Shown: positions 51,923 through 59,049 of the stretch, in pieces
How positions within the stretch are numbered: the first letter of the stretch is position 1
Layout of the letters: each line of letters begins with the position of its first letter
DNA from: Cupriavidus pauculus
Lineage (GTDB): Bacteria; Pseudomonadota; Gammaproteobacteria; Burkholderiales; Burkholderiaceae
NCBI RefSeq assembly: GCF_002858765.1
Contig: NZ_PJRP01000021.1
Location: 60,734 to 124,733 of the forward strand
DNA: 64,000 nucleotides
Direction of reading: 5' to 3'
The notes under the pieces: model-generated
Told to the model about the DNA's origin: nothing
Seen by the model: only the letters and a program-made list of their open reading frames with translations
The model's database searches: none
Translations under genes and position numbers: made by a program

Positions 51923-53568
51923 CGCAGGCTGCCGACCGTACGGCCTCGCGCCCCGGCGCGCAGGCCGGCATCGACACGCAGATCGAAATGCGCGTAGCCG
52001 GGAAAAAGCTGCGGCGCCTGGACGTGCAACGGCAGGCCGGCCAGCGTCAATTCGCGCTGCCATGCGTGCACGTGGCCGATGCCGGCGCGGCTGGGCAGGG
52101 CGCCGCGCACCGATTCCGCCGCCTTGGCGCCGGCCCGGCGCCCCATGCTCAGGATGTCCAGCAGGGCGTTGCCCATCAGCCGGTTGCGTCCGTGGATGCC
52201 GCCCGTGACTTCGCCCACGCCATACAGACCTGCCACGTTCGTGGCGCCGTCCTTGTCGATGGCCAGCCCACCGTTCTGGTAGTGCAGCGTTGGATAGACC
52301 AGAAAGGGCTCCTGTGCGGCGTCATGCCCGCATTTGTGCGCGAGATGGGTCAGGGTCACCAGGCGTTTGGCAAGGATGCCGGGGCTTTCCAGTTCAAGCG
52401 TGGGCGTATCGAGAAACACGCCAACCTGTCCGTCACGGCCGATGCCGCGACCTTCCGCGCACTCGCGCAGGATGGCCGAGGCCACGACATCGCGCGGCTT
52501 GAGTTCGTCCACGAATCGTTCCCCCTCGCCATTGATCAGTTTCGCCCCGGCCGAGCGGGCGGCCTCGGAGATAAGGCCGCCCGCCAGGTGGGGCGGATAG
52601 GCGATGCCGGTAGGGTGGTACTGGAACGAGTCCAGTTCCCGCAGGCGGGCGCCCATGCGATAGGCCAGTACCAGGCCGTCGGCCGTGGCGCCATAGTGGT
52701 TGGACGTCGGGAACGCATTCAGATGCAGCCGGCCGGCGCCGCCTGTAGCCAGGATCACCGCACGGGCGCGCACCAGCACGAAGGCACCCCATTCGAGGTT
52801 GTAGATCACGGCTCCGGCGCAGCGCCCGCGCTCGTCGGACAGCAATTCGACCACGGGGCAGCGGTTCCATACGGCGACGCCGGCATCCAGATCCACCGCC
52901 TCGCGCAGCACGCGCATCATTTCCAGTCCGGTGTAGTCGCGATAGGACAGGATGCGCGCCGCTGATGCCCCGCCGGGCTTCTTGCGCAGCAGGTTGCCAC
53001 CGATTGTGCGGTCTTCCGTCTGGTCGAACATCATGCCCAGCCGGATCAGCCACCGGATGACGTCCGGACCGTCCGAGACCATTTGCGCCACGAGTTCGCG
53101 GTCTGCGCAGAAATGGCCGGCGCGCAGGGTGTCCTCGAAATGCATTTGCAGGCTGTCGTCCTCGCCGATGGCTGCCTGGATGCCCCCTTCGGCCATCACG
53201 GTGTTGCTGTCGCCCAGGCGCAGTTTGGTGGCAAGGATGACCTGGGCGCCTTGCGCGGCGGCAGTCAGCGCCGCAGCGCAGCCACCGCCGCCGCCGCCAA
53301 TGACCAGGACATCGGTCGTGACCAGTTGCGCGCCGGCTATATCGACGTCATCGATCAGCGCGTTGGCCTGGAGGCTGCGCGCCAGGTCTGGCTGGCAAGG
53401 GTCGCCACGGTTCGGGCCGACGGACAGGGCCACTCTGGCATTCGGCCCGTGATCCGGGTGGTAGGCCTTGAGCAGTGCCTCAACGGAAGTCCCGTCGTCG
53501 CGCATGGTGGGCGTCGCGCCACGCTGGTAGCGGCGGCATGCTTCCTCATAGGGGATGCTGGCGGCCAT
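51919..53568 (-). CDS. FrdA/SdhA/NadB-superfamily flavoprotein, likely catalytic subunit for a dicarboxylate
   Basis: A 549-residue protein. A unique ~80-residue N-terminal extension precedes the FAD fold DVLVIGGGGGGCAAALTAAAQG (86-107). Active-site positions of fumarate reductases are kept: FQYHPTG with His318, Glu335 in LISEAARS, Arg359 in KPRDVVASA, His429 in TLHYQNGG and Arg463 in GRNRLMGNAL. The histidine that binds FAD covalently in FrdA/SdhA is replaced by Asn122 (DSNTVMAEGG), as in aspartate oxidase, so FAD should be non-covalent. There is no signal peptide. Substrate could be fumarate, a substituted fumarate or a related enoate; the direction is not known. It sits between the iron-sulfur and the NuoF-like genes. 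Confidence 0.85.
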   Translation of the reverse strand: MAASIPYEEACRRYQRGATPTMRDDGTSVEALLKAYHPDHGPNARVALSVGPNRGDPCQPDLARSLQANALIDDVDIAGAQLVTTDVLVIGGGGGGCAAALTAAAQGAQVILATKLRLGDSNTVMAEGGIQAAIGEDDSLQMHFEDTLRAGHFCADRELVAQMVSDGPDVIRWLIRLGMMFDQTEDRTIGGNLLRKKPGGASAARILSYRDYTGLEMMRVLREAVDLDAGVAVWNRCPVVELLSDERGRCAGAVIYNLEWGAFVLVRARAVILATGGAGRLHLNAFPTSNHYGATADGLVLAYRMGARLRELDSFQYHPTGIAYPPHLAGGLISEAARSAGAKLINGEGERFVDELKPRDVVASAILRECAEGRGIGRDGQVGVFLDTPTLELESPGILAKRLVTLTHLAHKCGHDAAQEPFLVYPTLHYQNGGLAIDKDGATNVAGLYGVGEVTGGIHGRNRLMGNALLDILSMGRRAGAKAAESVRGALPSRAGIGHVHAWQRELTLAGLPLHVQAPQLFPGYAHFDLRVDAGLRAGARGRTVGSLR

Positions 53569-53581
53569 GGTTTGTCGGGTC

Positions 53582-54226
53582 TCAGCCTTGTTGAGGGGGA
53601 TGCGCGCCGGGCGCGTCCAGATCGATCGCCATTTCGCCACGCTCGATCTGCTGCAACCGCTGCATCAGGTTCGCCGGCCGCAGCGAAAGCGAAGCGATCA
53701 TCCGCCGTACGAACAGGCCAAGGTGGTTGGGCTGGATCAGTTCGGGGCAGGCCAGCGTGCAAAGGTTGCACATGACACATTCGTCGAAGACCTTAGCCGA
53801 TTCCGCCAATTCGCCGGCCACGGCAAGATTGACGCCGCGCTGGACATCGAGCTGCTTGGGACAGGCGCGGTCACATCCGCTGCAGTGCCGGCAGTGGGCT
53901 GCCTCCGGAAAGGTCTCGGCAATCGTGCCCAGGATCTGCCAGCTGTCGCCGATATCCTCGATCCGATAGACATGGCGCGACGAAGAGGTGAAGTAGTCAA
54001 GAAAGGCGACCTGCATGCCGTCTTCGACCATCGTCTCGCACGCCAGCGCGGTCTTTACCTCCGGCTCGCCCTGGCGCCGGACCATGACCCGGCAGGAGCC
54101 GCACACCCCCTGGCCCATGCAGCCAACACCTTCGACCAGCGTCTCGCCCGCGTGGATGAACGCCTGCAGGATGGAGCAGTTGGCCGGCGCCGCGATTTCT
54201 CGTCCTTCTATGTTCAGACGTGCCAT
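53582..54226 (-). CDS. Iron-sulfur subunit with one 2Fe-2S and two 4Fe-4S sites
   Basis: A 214-residue protein. The ferredoxin-like N-terminus has Cys36, Cys42, Cys45 and Cys63 (GCMGQGVCGSC and LACE). Two motifs CxxCxxCxxxCP follow: Cys112/115/118/122 (CRHCSGCDRACP) and Cys150/153/156/160 (CVMCNLCTLACP). SdhB/FrdB proteins have a 3Fe-4S motif as third site; here both are of 4Fe-4S type, as in GlpC or thiol:fumarate reductase subunits. It is the first gene of the operon, 13 bases before the flavoprotein gene, and would wire the flavoprotein to the NuoF-like subunit. No membrane segment is present. Confidence 0.87.
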   Translation of the reverse strand: MARLNIEGREIAAPANCSILQAFIHAGETLVEGVGCMGQGVCGSCRVMVRRQGEPEVKTALACETMVEDGMQVAFLDYFTSSSRHVYRIEDIGDSWQILGTIAETFPEAAHCRHCSGCDRACPKQLDVQRGVNLAVAGELAESAKVFDECVMCNLCTLACPELIQPNHLGLFVRRMIASLSLRPANLMQRLQQIERGEMAIDLDAPGAHPPQQG

Positions 54227-54291
54227 GCTTCCCGCGCCTCCCATTTGGCGGTGGTGGCGCCCGACCGTCGCCCCATCGAATAGGTCGTATA

Positions 54292-54312
54292 AACCTTAGC
54301 ACAGGGAAGGTT
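54292..54312. promoter_or_regulatory. Inverted repeat AACCTT-N9-AAGGTT before the flavoprotein operon
   Basis: Two 6-bp arms (54292-54297 and 54307-54312) 9 bases apart, 66-86 bases upstream of the first operon gene (start 54226). On the minus strand TTGGCA (54315-54320) precedes it with a possible -10 inside it, so it would be an operator in the promoter. No regulator gene lies next to it, so the binder is unknown. Confidence 0.45.
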
Positions 54313-54612
54313 ATTGCCAAGGGGAGCGCATGGTCCTGGTGGCGTAAGTCGGAGGCTGTTGAGACGCTGCCCGGCAGGGACGCGGCTGGCATCGCGTCGC
54401 CTTTTTTCGATTGGAGGGCTCTGTCAAAAATTCCCCTGGGGCGACGGCCCCGCACCGGCACGTGCCTCATGCGCCATAAAGGTCCACATTCCATCGTCCG
54501 CCCTACGGGTTCCCCCTGAGGGTTTCAGCGCTTCCGCAGGCTCAACATGAACGCCGGAAAAAGCTGCCATGAAAGGCGCGCATGACGGCCGTTCCGTGGT
54601 CGAAAATTGAAA
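54313..54612. other. Intergenic region between the flavoprotein operon and the fadB promoter
   Basis: 300 bases with no gene I can support; the short open frames on both strands lack recognisable sequence. It contains two CCCTnnGGG palindromes (around 54501-54521). No transposon end was confirmed. Confidence 0.3.
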
Positions 54613-54641
54613 TTGAACGACCGTGCTATTTTGTGTATGCT
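54613..54641 (+). promoter_or_regulatory. Sigma-70 promoter candidate of the beta-oxidation cluster
   Basis: TTGAAC (54613-54618), a 17-base spacer, TATGCT (54636-54641). It lies about 170 bases before fadB. The spacer starts GACCGTGC; with the preceding AAC it gives ACG-N2-CGT, a possible TetR-type operator core. Confidence 0.55.
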
Positions 54642-54814
54642 TGTCCCGCTTTCGAGCCGAATGGCTTGTGGCGCAAGGGATTGCGGGCCGTTGGATAGCC
54701 GGGCCCGAAGTTCCGGCCGTACCAGAGCAAGAACTGTATTCGAGAATTCGAATCCCGAGACAACCCATGAGCCCCTAGGAAGACGAAGGGCTCGCAAATA
54801 CCAAAGGAAGGCGT

Positions 54815-56896
54815 ATGACAGCGCAGTATCAGGTACAGGACGGCGTAGCCGTTATCACGCTCGACAATCCCCCGGTCAACGGCCTCGGTCACAGCACCCG
54901 ACTGGGCATCGTCGAAGGCTTGACCCGTGCGCTGGACGATACCGCCGTCAAGGCTGTCGTCATTACCGGCGCTGGCAAGGCGTTCTCGGGCGGCGCCGAC
55001 ATCCGTGAATTCAATACCCCCAAGGCCACGCAGGAGCCGACGCTGCATTCGGTGATCCGCGCGCTGGAAGCGTCGACCAAGCCGGTCGTGGCTGCCATCC
55101 ACTCCGTCGCCATGGGCGGCGGCCTGGAACTGGCCCTGGGCTGCAACTACCGCGTGGCCGCCAAGGGCGCGCAGATCGCGCTGCCCGAAGTCAAGCTGGG
55201 CCTGCTGCCCGGCGCGGGCGGCACGCAGCGCCTGCCGCGCCTGATCGGCCTGGAGCACGCGCTGAACATGATCGTGTCCGGCACGGCCATCCCCTCGGAA
55301 AAATTCGCTGGCTCGAAGCTGTTCGACGAACTAGTCGATGGCGACGTGCTGCCCGCCGCCGTCAAGTTCGCCCAGAACGTGGCCGCCGCCCCGGGCCCGT
55401 ACCCGAAGGTGCGCGACCTGAAGGTGCGCCACGAGAACGCCGAAGGCTTCCTGGCTTTCGCCAAGAACACCGTGGCGGCCGTGGCCAAGAATTTCCCGGC
55501 CCCGTCGAAGTGCGTGGAGGCCGTGGCTGCCTCGCTCAAGCCGTTTGAAGCGGGTCTGAAGGAAGAGCGCGAGGGCTTCATGTACCTGGTGGGTACGCCG
55601 GAATCGCGCGCGCTGCGCCATGCCTTCTTTGGCGAGCGTGCCGCCAGCAAGATTCCCGATGTGCCCGGCGACACCCCGGTCCGCAAGATCGAGAAGGTTG
55701 CCGTGATCGGCGCCGGCACGATGGGCGGCGGCATCACGATGAACTTCCTGAACGCCGGCATCCCGGTGACGATGCTGGAAACCAAGCAGGAAGCGCTGGA
55801 CCGCGGCGTGGGCACGATCCGCAAGAACTACGAGAACAGCGCCAAGAAGGGCAAGCTCACGCAGGAAAAGGTCGAGCAGCGCATGGGCCTGCTGACCACC
55901 TCGCTGTCCTATGACGACATCAAGGACGCCGACATGGTCATCGAGGCCGTGTTCGAGGAAATGGGTGTCAAGGAAATCGTCTTCAAGAAGCTGGACGAAG
56001 TGATGAAGGACGGCGCGATCCTGGCCTCCAACACGTCCACGCTCGATGTGAACAAGATTGCCTCGTTCACCAAGCGGCCGCAGGACGTGGTCGGCATGCA
56101 CTTCTTCAGCCCGGCCAACGTCATGAAGCTGCTGGAAGTGGTGCGCGGCGAGAAGACCAGCAAGGGCGTGCTGGCCACCGTCATGCAGATCGCCAAGAAG
56201 ATCAAGAAGACGGCCGTGGTCTCGGGCGTCTGCGACGGCTTCATCGGCAACCGCATGATCGAGCAGTACAGCCGCCAGGCTGGCTACCTGCTGGACGAAG
56301 GCGCGCTGCCCGAGCAGGTGGACCGCGCCATCGAGAAGTTCGGCTTTGCCATGGGCCCGTTCCGCATGGGCGATCTGGCTGGCAACGACATCGGCTGGGC
56401 CATCCGCAAGCGTCGCGCGGTGGACAAGCCGGACATCCAGTACTCGAAGACCGCCGACAAGCTTTGCGAGATGGGCCGCTTCGGCCAGAAGACCGGCGCG
56501 GGCTGGTACGACTACAAGGCGGGCGACCGCAAGCCGTACCCGAATGCACAGGTCAACGAGATGATCGTCGAGCACTCGAAGGAACTGGGCATCACGCGCC
56601 GCAAGATTTCCGATGAGGAAATCGTCGAACGCCTGGTGTTCGCACTGGTGAACGAAGGCGCCAAGATCCTGGAAGAAGGCATTGCGTCGAAGGCATCGGA
56701 CATCGACATGGTCTACCTGACCGGCTACGGCTTCCCGCTGTTCCGCGGCGGCCCGATGCTCTACGCAGACCAGGTTGGCCTGTTCAACGTGGCCCAGTCC
56801 ATGAAGCGCTACGCCAAGGGTTACCACGGCGAAGCCTGGAAGGTGGCCCCGCTGCTGCAGAAGCTGGCCGACGAGGGCAAGGGCTTCAACGGCTGA
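54815..56896 (+). CDS. fadB: Multifunctional enoyl-CoA hydratase / 3-hydroxyacyl-CoA dehydrogenase (FadB type)
   Basis: A 693-residue fusion for two steps of fatty-acid beta-oxidation. The N-terminal crotonase half has FSGGADIREF (oxyanion hole) and LPEVKLGLLPGAGGTQRLPRL with the catalytic Glu. The dehydrogenase half starts near residue 292 with VAVIGAGTMGGGITMNFLNAG (NAD site), followed by GMHFFSPANVMKLLEVVRG with the catalytic His and a C-terminal repeat domain (YGFPLFRGGPMLYAD). The isomerase part typical of E. coli FadB is not evident, in line with a length of ~690-700 in Burkholderiaceae. AAGGAAGG precedes the ATG. Confidence 0.95.
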   Translation: MTAQYQVQDGVAVITLDNPPVNGLGHSTRLGIVEGLTRALDDTAVKAVVITGAGKAFSGGADIREFNTPKATQEPTLHSVIRALEASTKPVVAAIHSVAMGGGLELALGCNYRVAAKGAQIALPEVKLGLLPGAGGTQRLPRLIGLEHALNMIVSGTAIPSEKFAGSKLFDELVDGDVLPAAVKFAQNVAAAPGPYPKVRDLKVRHENAEGFLAFAKNTVAAVAKNFPAPSKCVEAVAASLKPFEAGLKEEREGFMYLVGTPESRALRHAFFGERAASKIPDVPGDTPVRKIEKVAVIGAGTMGGGITMNFLNAGIPVTMLETKQEALDRGVGTIRKNYENSAKKGKLTQEKVEQRMGLLTTSLSYDDIKDADMVIEAVFEEMGVKEIVFKKLDEVMKDGAILASNTSTLDVNKIASFTKRPQDVVGMHFFSPANVMKLLEVVRGEKTSKGVLATVMQIAKKIKKTAVVSGVCDGFIGNRMIEQYSRQAGYLLDEGALPEQVDRAIEKFGFAMGPFRMGDLAGNDIGWAIRKRRAVDKPDIQYSKTADKLCEMGRFGQKTGAGWYDYKAGDRKPYPNAQVNEMIVEHSKELGITRRKISDEEIVERLVFALVNEGAKILEEGIASKASDIDMVYLTGYGFPLFRGGPMLYADQVGLFNVAQSMKRYAKGYHGEAWKVAPLLQKLADEGKGFNG

Positions 56897-56930
56897 GTCA
56901 CGACGACCTGAAACGAAGGGATAGGGAACC

Positions 56931-57596
56931 ATGGCCTACGGCGCGCAGGATTGCCTGCTGGTGATGGACGTGCAGAATGACTTCATGCCCGGTGGCGCGC
57001 TGGCCGTGCCGCAGGGGGATGAAGTCGTGGCCGTCATCAACCGGCTGGCCCCGGCATTCGAGCATGTGGTGCTGACGCAGGACTGGCATCCGGCCGGACA
57101 TGCGTCGTTTGCCACCAGCCATGCCGGGCGCGCGCCGTTCCAGACCACCATGCTGCCGTATGGCGAGCAGGTGCTGTGGCCCGACCACTGTGTGCAGGAC
57201 ACGCCGGGCGCCGCGCTGCATGCGGACCTGCATGTTCCGCATGCGCGGCTGCTGATCCGCAAGGGTCACCATGCCGGCGTGGACAGCTACAGCGCCTTCC
57301 TGGAAGCGGATCGCACGACAAGGACCGGTCTGGGCGGCTACCTGCGCGAGCAGGGCGTCCGGCGCGTGGTCTGCGTTGGGCTGGCGACCGACTACTGCGT
57401 GGCCTGGAGCGCGCTCGATGCGCGCGCGGCGGGCTTCGATGCGGTGGTCGTGGAAGACGCCTGCCGGGCGATCGACCTGGACGGATCCCTGGCTCGCGCC
57501 TGGCAGGATCTGGCCGCGGCCGGCGTCCAGCGCACGACTTCCGCGGCGGTGCTGGCCGGTAGTGCGAACCACAACCCATGGCTCCCTGAATCCTGA
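56931..57596 (+). CDS. pncA: Nicotinamidase (PncA-type cysteine hydrolase)
   Basis: A 221-residue enzyme that turns nicotinamide into nicotinic acid for NAD recycling. The catalytic triad is Asp13 (VMDVQNDF), Lys111 (RKGHH) and Cys156 (GLATDYCV); metal ligands are Asp51, His53 and His57 (QDWHPAGH). The length and spacing agree with E. coli PncA. The gene sits 34 bases after fadB and 78 bases before a thiolase, inside a beta-oxidation cluster, where a nicotinamidase is not an expected partner. Confidence 0.92.
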   Translation: MAYGAQDCLLVMDVQNDFMPGGALAVPQGDEVVAVINRLAPAFEHVVLTQDWHPAGHASFATSHAGRAPFQTTMLPYGEQVLWPDHCVQDTPGAALHADLHVPHARLLIRKGHHAGVDSYSAFLEADRTTRTGLGGYLREQGVRRVVCVGLATDYCVAWSALDARAAGFDAVVVEDACRAIDLDGSLARAWQDLAAAGVQRTTSAAVLAGSANHNPWLPES

Positions 57597-57674
57597 CGCT
57601 TCACGTCGACATACCGAATATTTCTCGCAAGTTAGCTAGTTAGCTAGAGACACCAAGATACCGAGGAGCAACAC

Positions 57675-58853
57675 ATGAACGAGGCAGTCATCGTATCCAC
57701 GGCCCGTACCGGGCTGGCCAAGAGCTGGAAGGGCGCTTTCAACATGACCCACGGCGCCACCCTGGGCGGCCACGCCGTCCAGCACGCCATTGCGCGCGCC
57801 AAGATCGAAGCCGGTGAAGTGGAAGACGTGCTGATGGGCTGTGCCAACCCCGAAGGCGCCACCGGCGCCAACATTGCACGCCAGATCGCCCTGCGCGCTG
57901 GTTGCCCGGTAACCGTGCCCGGCGCCACCGTGAACCGCTTCTGCTCGTCCGGCCTGCAGACCATCGCCATGGCTGCGCAGCGCGTGATCGCCGACGAAGG
58001 CGATATCTTCGTGGCCGGCGGTGTGGAATCGATCTCCTGCGTCCAGCAGGAGATGAACCGCCACATGATCCAGGAAAGCTGGCTGAACAAGAACAAGCCG
58101 GAAATCTACTGGAGCATGCTGCAGACCGCCGAGAACGTGGCCAAGCGCTACAACATCTCGAAGGAACGCCAGGACGAGTACGGCGTGCAGAGCCAGCTGC
58201 GTGCCGCCGCTGCCCTGGAAGCCGGCAAGTTCAAGGACGAGATCGTGCCGATGACGGTGCTGGCAGGCGTGGCCGACAAGGCCACGGGTCAGCTGCTGAC
58301 CAAGGAAGTGACGATCGACGCCGACGAAGGCATCCGCGCCGACACCACGCTGGAAGCCGTGTCGAAGATCCGTACGGCAATGCCCGGCGGCGTCATCACC
58401 GCCGGCAATGCGTCGCAGTTCTCGGACGGCGCGTCGGCAGCCGTGGTGATGAACGCCCGCGTGGCGGCCGCCAAGGGCCTGCAGCCGCTGGGCGTGTTCC
58501 GCGGTTTCGCCGTAGCCGGTTGCGAACCCGATGAAATGGGTATCGGCCCGGTGTTCGCGGTGCCGAAGCTGCTGAAGAAGACGGGCCTGAAGGTCGAGGA
58601 CATCGGCCTGTGGGAGCTGAACGAAGCGTTCGCCGTGCAGGTGCTGTACTGCGCCGACAAGCTCGGCATTCCGATGGATCGCCTGAACGTGAACGGCGGC
58701 GCCATCGCCGTGGGCCACCCGTACGGTGTGTCCGGCGCGCGTCTGGTTGGCCATGCGCTGATCGAAGGCAAGCGTCGCAGCGTCAAGTATGTCGTGGTGA
58801 CGATGTGCATCGGCGGCGGCCAGGGTGCCGCCGGCCTGTTCGAGGTCCTGTAA
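57675..58853 (+). CDS. Acetyl-CoA acyltransferase (thiolase)
   Basis: A 392-residue thiolase. The acyl-accepting Cys90 is in TVNRFCSSGLQT; the general bases His348 (AVGHPYGVSG) and Cys378 (TMCIGGGQG) are in their usual places. It performs the last step of beta-oxidation or, in reverse, condensation of acetyl-CoA. Its place after fadB indicates the degradative 3-ketoacyl-CoA role. A tandem TTAGCTAG repeat (57632-57647) and a GAGGAG ribosome site precede it. A repeat element follows. Confidence 0.93.
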   Translation: MNEAVIVSTARTGLAKSWKGAFNMTHGATLGGHAVQHAIARAKIEAGEVEDVLMGCANPEGATGANIARQIALRAGCPVTVPGATVNRFCSSGLQTIAMAAQRVIADEGDIFVAGGVESISCVQQEMNRHMIQESWLNKNKPEIYWSMLQTAENVAKRYNISKERQDEYGVQSQLRAAAALEAGKFKDEIVPMTVLAGVADKATGQLLTKEVTIDADEGIRADTTLEAVSKIRTAMPGGVITAGNASQFSDGASAAVVMNARVAAAKGLQPLGVFRGFAVAGCEPDEMGIGPVFAVPKLLKKTGLKVEDIGLWELNEAFAVQVLYCADKLGIPMDRLNVNGGAIAVGHPYGVSGARLVGHALIEGKRRSVKYVVVTMCIGGGQGAAGLFEVL

Positions 58854-58870
58854 GCACACGGGATGTAGTT

Positions 58871-58993
58871 CCCCTATCCCGCTTGCGGGAGAGGGGCAGG
58901 GGAGAGGGCAGGCGAATCGCCTTGCGACATCGCAGGTGGTGCGGCTAACCCTCTCCCCCGACCCCTCTCCGCGCACAAGAAAGGGGAGCTTTC
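58871..58993. repeat. REP-like intergenic element made of two C/G-rich inverted repeats
   Basis: CCCCTATCCCGC faces GCGGGAGAGGGG (58871-58896), followed by GGGGAGAGGG; the inverted counterpart CCCTCTCCCCCGACCCC appears at 58950-58966 and GAAAGGGGAG at the end. Together they can fold into a large hairpin between the thiolase and acyl-CoA dehydrogenase genes. Such pieces recur between genes in many Burkholderiales and Xanthomonas genomes. Confidence 0.65.
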
Positions 58994-59049
58994 CATCGCA
59001 TATCGAAGGCCATGCCTGCCCTTCGCTTCAGCCCGGAGCCTCGCATTCC

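Noticed and set aside
54424..54797. Short minus-strand frames in the gap before fadB, suspected as a transposase remnant
   Set aside because: No transposase or other motif could be recognised in the translations and no terminal repeats were found.
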